Source of the DNA: Nelumbo lutea
Taxonomy: Eukaryota; Streptophyta; Magnoliopsida; Proteales; Nelumbonaceae
NCBI GenBank assembly: GCA_022828595.1
Contig: JAKGHH010000002.1
Location: 66,994,383 to 67,058,382 of the forward strand
Reading direction: 5' to 3'
Length of the DNA: 64,000 bases
Below, piece after piece: positions 24,220-36,336 of the stretch. A model generated the notes under the pieces. That model worked only from the letters and a program-made list of their open reading frames with translations. It was not told the DNA's origin and did not search any database. Both the position numbers and the translations under genes were made by a program. Positions within the stretch are counted from its first letter, which is position 1; each line of letters begins with the position of its first letter.

Positions 24220-25230
24220 CTTTCATTATTGTTAAATAATCTATTCTCAAATAATAATCTATTGTTAAATAACCCATTAGTTATGAAAATAATTAAAAAT
24301 TTATGGAAAACATTCTACCAAAAGAAATAACTATTTCAGAAATAATCCATTATTTAACAAATATTAAATCATTTAATAATCTACCAAAAATTAATAAGCA
24401 ATCAATTACTTAATAATTTTTGGTTATTAATAAATGTTCAAAATTTCAATGTTTGGTGTAATTTACATTAATCATTGTAATATGTTAACAATAATAATTT
24501 ATTGATAAAAGATAATAATAATTTACATTAATCATTTATTAATAAATGTTCCTATATGTTCATGTTCAAATTTTTTGTTAAATTTTTACAATAATAATTT
24601 ATTGATAAAAGATATTACTAATTAGCGTAATTTATTAATTTCTATAAAATCAATAATTATAGTTAAGAATTATCAAATAATTTAGGGAAACTCTTTCACT
24701 AATAATCCATAATTATTTTTTAAATATGTAATTAAAAAATAATAAATTAATCTAGGAAAAAATCATCTATTATTATTATTATTATTTAAATAATAAAAAT
24801 TAAATTAATCTATTAATCTATCAAAAATTGTTTCATAATTATTTAAATAACAATCCATTATTAATATTTCAATAAATAATTATAATAATAACTTAGGAAA
24901 ATTATTAAGTCTAACCACACCGATCTAGACCACTTGGTTGACTTTGATCATACCTACTTTTACATTAATTAACAACAAATGGTTTACTTTTAATTAAAAA
25001 TAATGTAATTTACCATATTACATTAGTTTACTATTATTACATTTACTTTGATTAATAGCAAATAATTTACATTAATTTATTGTTATTGTAAATAACTAAT
25101 TTACTATACCTTACTACAAATGAATAGCAATTTCAATAATTTTTTGGAAATTATCATAAAATAATGTAATTTATTGTTATTTAATTTACTGTTAGTTAAT
25201 TAGTTATAGAAAATTATTAGAATTGTAGGG
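24220..25230. other. Very AT-rich tract
   Basis: About 1 kb of almost pure A/T with recurring TAATAATTTA, TTTACATTAAT and AATCATTTATTAATAA words. No coding capacity. It may act as a scaffold-attachment-like or unwinding-prone stretch, but that is inference only. Confidence 0.6.
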
Positions 25231-28200
25231 ATCGCAAATTTCCTTATAAAACTGGGGTCATACCCTGCACTGCACCTAATGAGGCAAGTTTTCCCAAATC
25301 CTAAATAGGGACGGGGTGGGGACAAGGAAAATACTTTTGCCCCAAATTAGGGATGGGGTTTGCATATAATTCCCCGAACTCGATGGTAAATTAGTAAAAT
25401 ATCCGTGAATTTAATATTGAATTTTAAAATATGTCTATGTTTTCCTCTTATTTTTATAATCCTAGGATCTCATAATTTCATTTATAAAATAACCCCAAAT
25501 TGTCATAATCTAATTCATAAAATATCTCTAAATTCCTATAATTCTATTTGTAAAATATCCATAAATTAAATTTTTTTAATTGATTGCCTCAGGGTGGAGG
25601 AAAGTTGGGGATTCCCCATCCCTAATGGGGAATGGGTTCTTCATCTCAAACCCACCCTGACATTGGGGTCAGGCAGGGATGGAGTAGAGTCTCTTGACTT
25701 ACAAGGGTGAGGGACAAGGAGGGGTGCCCCCATCGTGTGCATCACACAGACCTTTCTAGTTTCTATATACGGTAAAAGGATAGCCTCATTTATTCCTAAT
25801 TAGGGATGCAACCTGGGTCATGTTGGCCCAAAGTGAATCTTGTCCAGGCCCTGCAGTTGCATCTATGAAGGTCAATTAAAGCCTATGGGCCGTGGAGAGA
25901 GTGTGTGTGTAATTTGTTATTTGATCCCCTGGATTTCAGAGTTCAGACATGGTTGTCACTGATTTATAAGCTGAAAAATAAACATCCTCAGCCACATGCT
26001 GATCTGGTCTGGTCATCTTAATAAGAATGAATCATCTGATAATCTAGTTTTGATACCCATGAGTAGGAGGAAGAATCATCATCGTCATAGTTCTAAAAAT
26101 GCTCCTTAGAAGTTAGAAGTGGTTCCTCAGTAGTTGATATAGGCTATAGAGCTCCTCTTCATCTCTTCTATGATTGGAGGAGTACTGCCAAAACTGAGTA
26201 GCAACATAAGGGCAGGCCCGTCCTATTAGCTATTACTAACTGCGTTGCTGACAGAGAAAACCGCTACAAGAATCGAGAGTAGAGAGGGGCTAATTGATGA
26301 GTCTCCTTAGCATTACCAATAAGACCAAACCTAACCGAAACTGAATTCATGACATACAGTTTTGGTACAGTCCAACCGAAGGAAATTTTCCCATCTTCTC
26401 CAGTCTCCACTAGTTAGACCCTGATAAACAACAAGAATCTGCATTGCTTGTCCAAAAGCAACCCTTGTCAGACAGACCTTGGCTCTGCTTCAACTACTAC
26501 TCTAAATAAAAAATTGATACCTCCTGCAGCAGCAGCAGCAGCAGTAGCAGCAACATCCACAAAAAAGAGACGGAGTGGGAATTGATACCACTCCCAACCC
26601 AAATGAATACACTGGCATTTGCCAAAGAAAAATCTCCTTAGGATTCTTCATGTGATACCTTAAAAAATTGACAGGTCCTTACTCCTACCAAATGAGTAAC
26701 CCAGTAAACAGTGGGACACTCTTTGTATTTTGTGTCACTGAAAGCCAAAAGGGACAATCCAACGATCAAGTTGATATGTTATATCATCACCCCTTCAGTT
26801 TCTTTCCTATTTATAATTGACTAATTGTGACATCTGAATCTGATTCTGGTAGGAAGAAAAAAGGCAGTTCGGATTCAGTGCGTTTCTGGTCGAGTCTACT
26901 AAAATTTTGACACATTATTTCATGTTTAACTGGCCATCACTTACAACCGATTGGAGCTTAAATAAAAATTGATAAAAGATATAAAAAAATCTACATTCTA
27001 CAACTTGCGGAAAAGACTTGTTGAGCAGTCTCTGCAAAGCCCTGTGACTCAAACCTTCTCCCCCCAACCAGTAACAACAACAAGCCTTATCAATGGTGTT
27101 CAAACTGCAACAAAACGACAACTGTAGATTTTAGCGACGATGGCAATGGTATTAACGGAAAGTTTCAAACACCAAAGTGTCCAAAGGTGAATGAAACTCC
27201 AAAATACAGAAGACAGAAATTGAGAACAAAAAAGCAAATGAACCCACTGATTTGTGTCTAAGAATCTTTTGTAAGACTGAAGATCCTAACTTTAACTCAT
27301 TTTGGCAAGTTGTCAACACCGACCAAGTTAATGAACTCACTGATTTCTGTCCAAAAATCTCTAATACCACTTTTTTATATTAAAATCTGAAACCCAAGAA
27401 TTCTTTGAAAATAGAAATCTGAAACCCTTGAAAGAAAGCCCTGTGCGTGACAGCGTGACTGATTGAATATATTTTTCTTGAAAATATATATTTGGAGAAT
27501 TGGAGCTATTGTTTTTACTTTCAGAAGCTTAGTATGGAAGAAGAAGAAGATGTCTCGTGTCTTGCAAATCCAAAGCCAAAACCGGGTTTGTCTTCCCATT
27601 AATGATTGGACGAGCAAGGCTTGAGTTGCATTTGGATTGAGAATGTAAGGATTTGTCTTGCAAATCCAGCTACAACCGTGAGGAAGGTTTTGTCTTCCCG
27701 TTAATGGTTGGGGGAGAAGGGTTCGAGTATGAGAACACGAGGTTTCGAACTTTCTGTTAATATTTGTTAGATTTTTTTACAAAAATTTTATATTTATCAA
27801 TTTTTATTTAAAAATATTTTTATCAATCATAACCTATAGTAAAACTTCAGCCGGTCACCTTTCTCGTTAGGCAATTCACTCACTCGCCAGTCGCTATTAT
27901 TCAGTATGCGTTTGGAATAGTTTCTGTTTATCAAATAAGCATCTGTATTTTATTTATTTATAAAATTGAGAAAAGTATTTAATAAATAATTTATTGATAA
28001 TTAGGTATGATTAGGCACTATATCAGCAATTGAATGGATAAATGTTTAATCATTGGAAAAAGCATTAAAATGATTTTTTTTTTAACGACTGATGCACACA
28101 TAAATCAAAATCCATTTTTATGAATAATAATACATATCAATAAACATGATAAAAAAATATTAATTTAATAATAACATAACGGAAAAAAACACATGCTCAA

Positions 28201-28880
28201 TTGTATAGATTAAGGATAACCCAGGTTGTATTAGAGCAAGTAAAGATCAATCTCATATCCTCATGCCACCGGACGTCTTACCCACCATCTTCCCTTGTGG
28301 TTTCTGTATCCTCACCGGAATCTTCAACTCCCGTTTGGATGTATGTATATTCAATCAAAATTCAAAACCTAAAAAATTAAAAAATTAAAAAAGAAAAAGT
28401 TTGTATGATAACCTGGATTCTTGGGATTTATGAAAATCCCAAATTTCAAGGAACCAAAGATCTTATAGATAATTTCATAAAAAGGGAAAGGCCATTTGAT
28501 AATGGCCAAAGTAATTAATTAAGGGTATCTATGTTTTGAAAATTGTAGACCGTATCTGTCCACTTGCGTAAACATTCCGGAAAATTTTTCAAATCTTATT
28601 TCTTCCACCATTATTTACTTTATATCACGTTAGGCACATCACTTAATTGTATTGTAATTAGCTCCGATTCGAAGGTCTTTTCGGGGAGGAAAACACAAAT
28701 TTCGACAAACATCCAAGTATCCAACGTTTCTTTCTTTCTTCTTCCTTTTTCTCCCTCTGGCTCGCTAACTCTAATAGCGTCTGCTGTCTAGTAGTAATGT
28801 GTGTGAAGTGTAGAGGGTTCAGTGAGAGTGAGTCACAATCTTCGCTAAAGCCAACTTCTTCGTCATCGCCATAACACCGA
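25231..28880. other. Intergenic DNA upstream of the WEB gene
   Basis: No gene is supported. A (CAG)n run with one TAG interruption lies at 26527-26551. A short piece at about 25804-25868 has ends TAGGGATGCAACCTGGG and CCTGCAGTTGCATCTA, like a severely deleted hAT MITE, without a target duplication. The region near 27540-27720 repeats TTTGTCTTCCCRTTAATG and CTTGCAAATCCA about 100 bases apart. Confidence 0.5.
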
Positions 28881-28892
28881 AACACGATTTCT

Positions 28893-28900
28893 TATTTATA
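28893..28900 (+). promoter_or_regulatory. TATA-like box of the WEB-family gene
   Basis: TATTTATA lies 139 bases upstream of the ATG at 29032, followed by a CT-rich stretch that fits a plant 5' UTR. Confidence 0.5.
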
Positions 28901-29031
28901 CGGGTTCTCTTCTCTTCCTTTTGTCTCTGAAAACATAAAACCTTGGATTAATCAAAGAGGAAAACTCCGTTAACGATCTCCCGGGATCTCATACTTCTCC
29001 ATCCATTCCCCCCAAACCTTTCTGCAGTACC

Positions 29032-31898
29032 ATGGCCGAAACACTAGATTCTGGCATCAGAGAGATTTCACCACCATGCAGAACCCCACACTTGGGTACC
29101 GGAGCTGGACTGGAAACCCCAAAGTCCGGCACCCTATCGTCTACCGGGACTAAAGAAACCCTAGTTTGTGATAATGCTGCTGGTAATAACAACAAAAACA
29201 AGGGTAGTTTCAGAGCTGTGGTCGATACGTCTCCGCCGTTCGAGTCGGTTAAGGAGGCCGTCAGTCGCTTTGGTGGTAGCGGTACTTGGAGACCTCCTCA
29301 CAAGTTTATGGAAGCCAGAGTATGTTTTTCTTTGTTATTTTCCCCCTCTTTTCCCCATTAGATAACACTAATTCATTATTTTCTTTATGAAAAAATAAAA
29401 ATTAGAAGGGAAGTTTGCTCAAATTCCTCCACTTGCTTGCTCAAATTCTGCCGTTAAAATTTAAATTTATAGTGTTTGACTTATCATTGATTGTAACATT
29501 ATGCAGAAGGGAAGTTTCCAGTGCAATTATTATTATTTCTTTTTTATTGTTTAAAACGTAAGGAACACCCAAGTTCTTCGTAATGTTATCCGAAGCTTGA
29601 CTGTGATGACTGAATTGTTGCTGTCCTCCTCTCCTAATTTCGGTAGTTTCTTTTAGTGTTTGGGGGTTCTGCATTTGCAACCATCTAGTGGATTTGTCTC
29701 CTGGACTTTAGAGTTATCTAGTACCCAGATATGCTTAGTTGTTTGCTTCCTCCATTCTGATATCAGATTATGGAAAGCAAGGAAGGATGGGGGAAGAAAG
29801 GAAATGAAATAACCGGCACTCCTCATTTGGTAATTTCCAAATTTTAGGTGCTTAATTGAGTTGTGGATTGTTAAGGCAGCCTTGCTATTGGGTCTCATTC
29901 ATGAGTAGATTTGAATTTTCACATATTGCTTATTAGGTTATAGTGTCCATCGCTTTATGTTCTTGAGTCATTTATGGTACTCCTGAGAATCCTTAATTAG
30001 GATAGACTGCGTATCGTTATACAGAAGGAAGAAAAAAGGAGGGCAAGTGAGACCCTTTTTTTGTATAGAATTCATTTAGTGTAACTCTGGTCATATAGTG
30101 GAAACCGCCCTCATCCTAACAATTTAGCTCCAGATTTTTTTTGTATCCTAATTCTGTTTCTCCTTGATGTTCACACAGCATCAGTATACCCAGAGACCGT
30201 GGTCATCTAGTTTGAAATATAAACATAGCACAATGAACTTGCATTGACACAATCATTTAGAAATTAAGGCCTCAACCAACTACCTTTCTTTTTCACCATA
30301 TATACTGTAAGTACACCAGTGTGATGTGAATGCAAGATGTCCACTACTGATTTACTATACGCTAAATAATGAAAGGACCTTTTTATCATATGCAGCATAG
30401 CACCAAGAATTTTGATACAGGGAAAGTAGAGGAACAGACTGCACAGTTGGAGAAAGATCTGGTTGTGAAAGAACAGGAGACACTGGACATCTTAAAAGAA
30501 CTGGAATCAACAAAACGAATTGTGGAAGAGTTGAAGTTGCAGCTTCATAGAGGAACATTCAAAGCTACTGCAAACCTGGATTCAATTTCAGATAACAAGA
30601 AGATAAATCCTGTTGTCCAAGGAAAGGAAAAGCATACTCCTGAAATTATAGCTAAGACACATCGGGGCTCGGTGGAAGGTTTGAGCCTGTGCCCCTCTTC
30701 TTCTCCAGGTATGATATTAATGGAATTGAAGCAGGCAAAGGTCAACCTAAACAGAACAACAAGTGATATTGCTGGAATCCGTGCTTCTGTTGAAGCACTT
30801 AACAAGAAAATAGAGAAAGAAAGAATTTCACTTGAGAAGACTCGTGAGAGATTGACCTCAAATTCTACCAACATATCTTCTCTTGAGGAAGAGTTAAACC
30901 GAACAAGACTGAAGCTGCAACTGACTAAGGATTTAAAAGTTAAAGGTGATTCTGATAATCCAACTAATATTTCAAGAGAGCTCCAAGAATTGAGTATGGA
31001 GACTAGCAAGTTCAAGAAGATGGCAGAAGCTGCTAAGGTCAAAGTTCTGAGAACTATGTCAGAAATTGAACAGACCAAGACAAGTATAAAAACAGCTGAG
31101 ATTGGGTTGGTTGCAGCCAAAAAGATGGGAGAAGCAGCTAGAGCTGCAGAAGCGGTTGCCTTAGCAGAGATGAAGGCCTTATCAAACAGCAAGAGTTCAT
31201 CTAGAGTTTCCTGGCAAAATCCTGAAGGAGTAACTCTTTCTTTTAAAGAGTATTCTTCCCTAACACATAAAGCTCAAGAAGCTGAGGAGAATTTGAAGAG
31301 AAAGGTAGTAGATGCAATGCTTCAAATTGATGAAGCAAATATATCTAAGATGGAGATACTAAAGAAGGTGGAAGAAGCAGAAGCAGAAGTTAAAATCAGT
31401 AAAAAGGCCCTACAAGAGGCTTTGAACAGAGTGGAGGCTGCTGATAAAGGGAAGTTTGCAGTTGAAGAGGCTTTGAGGAAATGGAGATCAGAACATGGTC
31501 ATAAAAGGCGCTTGAACTCTAACAAGTTCAAGAATTCCTATCCATCTCACCGTAGGAGAGGTTCACGGCTGCTTGATCTCAATGGGCTGGACATTGGTAG
31601 TGATGGATCAAAACCTGTCTTGAGACCTACCCTGTCAATAGGGCAAATATTGAGAAGGAAATTGCTTCTGATGGAAGACTGTGAAATGGGGTTGGCTGGA
31701 GACATTATTGAGAAACCAAAGATGTCGCTGGGTCAGATACTCAGTAAAAGAAATGATGTTCTATCTCCTCATAAGCCTACAAAAGAAGGAAATTCTCACA
31801 AGCAGTTCTCTAAGAGGAAGAAGTTTGGATTTGCCCGGCTTTCACTCCTCTTGGCAAAACAAAATAAAAAGAAGATGCAAGTACCTGCGCCAAGGTAA
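29032..31898 (+). CDS. WEB-family (DUF827) coiled-coil protein, two exons
   Basis: Exon 1 is 29032-29319 (96 codons) and exon 2 is 30396-31898. They are joined by a phase-0 intron of 1,076 bases with donor AGA|GTATGT and acceptor TGCAG|CAT. The product is 596 residues. The N-terminus is Ser/Thr/Pro-rich; at about residues 66-92 comes TSPPFESVKEAVSRFGG followed by WRPPH, the conserved WEB-family entry motif. A long coiled coil runs from about residue 100 to 460, interrupted by a Ser/Pro linker (SSSPGMILMELKQAK, near 205). The basic C-terminus carries two related motifs, SIGQILRRKLL and SLGQILSKR. Relatives in Arabidopsis (WEB1/PMI2 group) act in the cytosol in light-driven chloroplast movement; that role is inferred here by family only. 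No break is seen. The exon 2 frame crosses CCAG|GTATG at about 30709 without needing a splice. Confidence 0.9.
29320..30395 (+). other. Intron of the WEB-family gene
   Basis: GT...AG borders (GTATGT at the start, ATATGCAG at the end), T-rich, phase 0. Both exons keep their reading frame across the junction. No other gene is visible inside it. Confidence 0.85.
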
Positions 31899-32024
31899 CT
31901 AGGTGGTTTCATTTGTCTATAGATCACATGGTCCTTTTACATCTTTCTGGTTTGTAAATATTTTTATTATTTCTATCATTTGCTTATGCTTTCTTTTTGT
32001 AAAAGATTTTGTGACATTGCGAAA

Positions 32025-32083
<59 letters not shown>

Positions 32084-33620
32084 GGCAGTTTCCCTTGCAT
32101 TTTTTCCTCTTATACATTTTTAAGAATGCTAACATGGACTTCATCATAAGCCTGAGCTGCTCAGGAAGAGTGTGATTCCCGGGGAAGGAAGATGGATGCC
32201 ATCCTATGATTTCACACTTCAAATGGATATTACTAAAGGAGAACGTGCACAAGTAATCCTGGGAAAGGAAGACGGATGTCATCCTGTCCTGTCTGTTAAA
32301 CGGTTTCAGCTTGGGTGGATTTTAGTGGATGGATAAATCATGGGTTATCCTTACAAGAACATTAGTTGTCCCTGAAACGGTGATACACACTGATCTCTCA
32401 TACTTGTCTCCATTGAGCAAATTCGGCGTAATCTTAGAACTGCCATAAGTTCTGATCGAGAACAAGGATAAAGTTGATGAGTGGATTTGAGTTGGAGTAT
32501 CCATTTTGCAAGGAATTGAGCATGGATTTGGGCTATGATCTTATATTTAGTTAATGCTTGAGCATGTACTAGATAATGACAGAACACAAATACCTAGAAT
32601 TCGAAATCATATATTATTGCTGGTTCAGCCACAAGGTTCGCTAGCATATCTGATTGTAGTCGGATCAATTAGACCCATACATGCAAACTAGAATTCTAAA
32701 TCAATTATTCTTTCACTGTAAACCAATTTACAAATTGGTGCAAATCAAGTAAATTGAATAATTAGTCCATTTGTGTTTATTATTTTTATTTTACCATGAT
32801 CAGTGAAGTGAACTGACTAGATTCGCAACTAACAGACAGCTCATGATAAACGGACCTTGTAAGTTGAGCATATTGCCATCCTAAATGAACCAATGTGACA
32901 AGTGACAACTTGAATGATTTGATGCTGAATCTGAGTATTTAGTTTCAGTACCAAGAAAATGAATCAAAATTAATCATGTGCAGCCTTGCAGAACTATGAA
33001 GGTGGCAATGTAAGATAATGGAATTGCTATTGTCAAAAAAATACTTTTTTTTTGGAATTTCAGGAAAAACAAGCCCCACCCCCACGTATGGTTTGACAAA
33101 ACATTATTTTCTTAAAAGAAAGACACCTAGAGCATACCTTTGGTTGTGTACTTGTGTAGTATTTTTGTTTTTTGCAGTACTGAAATCAAAATTACGTTAC
33201 TGAATTTCAGATTTCAGAAATATGATTTCCTTTTGGTGAATTGATATTATGTTTTATGAAGTCTACAACATTAAGATTATGATCATGATCTAATGAATGT
33301 TAGTTTGTATACTTTAGACTCAAATCTATGTAAATAGGGTGGGGGTGGGGGAGGGATACTATTACCCTTAGGCTCTGCTTTGTTTCCAGAACACATCTAA
33401 CCAGATACAAATTTTGCATTTGGTTGAGTTTTGCAATCATCCATTTGTAATGATGATTTGCATTCCTATCTGGTGCAAAACTTGTATATTTTTTTTTCTC
33501 ATTTGCACTCACTAAAAGTGCAAGTTTTGCATCCCAAGAACTGATGCAAGATTTGCACCACTGTCTTTCAACAATTCTCTCTCATATAAAGTGGGGACCA
33601 CATCATCTTGCTTTTTACCT
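31899..33620. other. 3' flank of the WEB gene and intergenic DNA
   Basis: Holds a long CT microsatellite (32027-32077). It also has an imperfect direct repeat of about 30 bases (32177-32206 and 32258-32287, core GGAAGGAAGATGGATG, about 80 bases apart). No further gene was recognised. Confidence 0.5.
32027..32077. repeat. (CT)n microsatellite, about 25 repeats
   Basis: A pure CT run about 130 bases after the stop codon of the WEB gene, probably in its 3' UTR or just beyond. Confidence 0.9.
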
Positions 33621-34508
33621 TGATGCAGCACGATCTGGGCACTCCTAGCTGGCTGAGACTTGGCTCCTAGCTATGAAGGATGGGACCTGAGAGAAAGAGG
33701 AAGGTGAAGGGTTGTCGGGGAGCTCTCTCGGAGGGAACACTCCGATGGCTAAGTTAGAACTCTAAGGAAAACTCAAGGAAAACATAGAGAGTTAAGAGTG
33801 TTGAAAGTGCTAGCTTCAATACCTTTGCTTCGTGAGGGTCAGGGTCCTCTTATACCATAGCTCAGTCACATCAAGCGTAACCACCACTACCCTATCCGTT
33901 ACTGCAATGACTGAGGTGGCAGATGCAAGCTATTGCTGTAGGGTACGGACTCGTCAGGCGTGCCATGCTTTTTAGAGACAGCAGGCACGATGCCGCCTGG
34001 CGATAGATGTGGGCGCTGCCACCAGATCCGGTAGGTACGGATGTCAGGCGGATCTTCCATGTAGGCTGCCGAACTACCTTGCACTGAACCACCTGAGGCT
34101 GGGTTTCCTTGCACAAAGGTACCGAGGTACGTTGAGGTGCTCGCACTGGAAGCGAGCCTTGAGCAAGTACGAACAGGAGTTTTCGACGGTTCTGCCCCGA
34201 GGTGTTTCTCCCTCGGAACACTTAGCCAAAAGCTGGGGTGCCCCCTTCTTAGGAAGGAAGAGCTTAGAGCCCCTTAGGAGGAGCTTTGGGTCCCTTCGGA
34301 GGGAGCTCGGGTCCCCTCGCACGGGGGGAGCTCGGGGTGCTCCAGCCTTAGGCTTGGGGTGGGCTGGACCTCGCTTCTCGACGAGCTGCTACACCCGCCG
34401 AGTTGTTTGGTCGGGCCTCGGTGAGCTTGTTGCGCAGAGTTGTCACTCATGCCAGGTCATGTCCATGTGTCCCCATGCTACAAGGTCGGGCCAAATCATC
34501 CTACATCA
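33621..34508 (-). repeat. Gypsy-1 3' LTR
   Basis: 888 bp with TG/CA ends. It aligns with 41820-42686. It contains short tandem units of about 25 bases built on GGAGCTCGGGTCCCCTCGCA near 34270-34340. Confidence 0.9.
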
Positions 34509-34530
34509 ATTGCCCCCCACTCCCCATGCT
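34509..34530 (-). other. Gypsy-1 polypurine tract
   Basis: On the minus strand this reads GCATGGGGAGTGGGGGGCAA, directly before the 3' LTR that starts TGATG. It fits the plus-strand priming site and fixes the element's orientation. Confidence 0.85.
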
Positions 34531-34816
34531 AGGGGTTCTGACCCAGCGCGGAGAGTCCGCGGTCTGCTGGGTGGATTTGGTTTGGGGTTTGAGCTTTCTT
34601 GTCTGCCAGTTCATCGGTTGGATCAGTTTTTTGCTCGACTCTATCAGACACAGTTCGGGTCATGTACGGTCTACGCGCAGACGTCACGCGACATATGGGC
34701 TTCGTGAACATCAAAAAACGCGCTAGATTGATTTCCCCTCGAAAGTCGCACAGCCATTTTTCATGAGGACCGTCAGATCGTTTCAATTTCAACTATTGAT
34801 GCCCACGTATAGTGGC

Positions 34817-34824
34817 TATAAATA
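34817..34824 (+). promoter_or_regulatory. TATA box of the gypsy-1 antisense gene
   Basis: GGCTATAAATAG lies 153 bases upstream of the antisense gene's ATG (34970). The same word lies at the equivalent place in gypsy-2 (56620-56627, other strand), and the sequence upstream is also conserved. This suggests a dedicated promoter outside the LTR. Confidence 0.7.
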
Positions 34825-35747
34825 GCGAGGGTCCTAGCCATTTTCCTTTGCCACAAATTCTCAGCCGTAGTCTTGAGCTCGGATCCAAAGCCTTTAGCTC
34901 GGGTCTAGTTCTTCTCAATCTGGTCCATCTCTTTTCGGTGAGTCACCCTAGCTCTTCTTCGGTTTCGTTATGTCTTCCTTTGATAGCTAGTTAGATGAGC
35001 CCAAGGTGCCCAAGGTGGGTACCCCAGCTCAGGATAACCCTACCGAAGTCTAGTTGCCCGAGGCGCAGGCGGCCTCAGGTAACTTGGCGTCCACCTCTCA
35101 CCGAGTTCAGATGTCGGACAGGTTCGGGCCTCCCACTATGACCCTGGAGAGGCCCTGCCAACTTATTCGGCAGTACAACCTGCCCAGGGAGTACACCTAT
35201 AGTATTCCCACGGGTAACTTCCCATGGGAGCACGACCCTGACAAGGTCGTAATCTTCTGGGAGCAGCTCATAACCGGGCTGCACCTTCCCTTCCATCCAT
35301 TCATAGTGGAGGTCTTGAATCACTTCAATGTTACAATAGACCAACTTCACCTGAACTCGGTCCATAACGTGGTCGGGACCATCTCCCTCTGCTACGAGTA
35401 TGTCCTCTCCCTTAACTTGGACATATTCTGTTCTATCCTCACCATCAAGAAGAGCGCTTCATGCGTTCTCCTCGAGCACAGGAGGGCTTACTACTTGTCC
35501 CCTTGCTCGGGGTTCAAGTTGATGCATAAGCTTCCTAGCAAGATCCCGGCTTGGAAGCAGGACTACTTCGTAGTCTTGGAACCCTGCGGGGTTGCCCTTC
35601 CCTGCTCACTGGAGGGCGGCTATCCAAGACCCCGGCATCATCCTCGACAAGAAGACCAGGGAGACATTCAATCGTGGGCTGAGGTCGGTTGTAGTTACAA
35701 GGATTACATCACCGAGAGTATGCTCATCCAGGTCGGCTTGAGCCCGG

Positions 35748-35822
35748 GTAGGTAGTTAGTGCCTTAGTTGTCTTGTCTGCTCCTTTCTTTTACTCGAGTA
35801 CTAATGTCGAGCTTTGTTGCAG
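35748..35822 (+). other. Intron 1 of the gypsy-1 antisense gene
   Basis: 75 bases, donor CGG|GTAGGT, acceptor TTGTTGCAG|GTCCCATGG. The equivalent intron in gypsy-2 (55604-55676) has the same borders and the same following exon sequence. Confidence 0.75.
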
Positions 35823-36261
35823 GTCCCATGGAGGCAGATAAGCTTAAGGGAGATCGGCTCTTCAAGCACATGAAGGGGAGGAAAGAAGCGGGCTGCTAAG
35901 AGAGCTCGTATCGAGTCACCGCCAGCCCTCACTCCTGAGCCCAAGCTTCCACCGGCTCCGACTTCCGAGCCTGAGCTCCCTGGGGCTCCTCCGATCATTG
36001 ACTTGGAGGAGTCCATACCACATAGGGAGCCCGAGACCTCGGCCGAGCCCGCTATGAGGGCAGCAGCTGAGCCCGAGGTTGCCACCGGAGCTGCTAACGT
36101 AGCAGCTGAGGTCTCCGCCGAGCCCATTCATACAGCCGAGACGACTGTCTCCAGCTCGGGGAGCCCGAATGGGGGCCGTTTACTCTGAGGAGATTTCAAT
36201 CTGGGTCGATATGTTCAACCCTGCTCAGCTCGGAGCTCGGGCTGCCACCCACACTATGGTG

Positions 36262-36336
36262 GTAAGTTCTCTTCTCTTTCCTTTCCTTTTCTTTTATATA
36301 TACGTTCCTTCAGTAGTAACTAACTTCCTTTGTCAG
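36262..36336 (+). other. Intron 2 of the gypsy-1 antisense gene
   Basis: 75 bases, donor ATGGTG|GTAAGT, T-rich, acceptor TTTGTCAG|GTGAACTCC. It matches the gypsy-2 intron at 54989-55080 in position and borders. Confidence 0.75.

Noticed and set aside
30545..31192. A 215-aa minus-strand frame opposite the WEB gene
   Set aside because: It mirrors the regular coiled-coil codons of exon 2 of a well-supported plus-strand gene; no motif of its own.
34009..34707. A 232-aa frame in the gypsy-1 LTR
   Set aside because: It lies in GC-rich LTR DNA and runs across the LTR edge and polypurine tract; it has no counterpart in gypsy-2.
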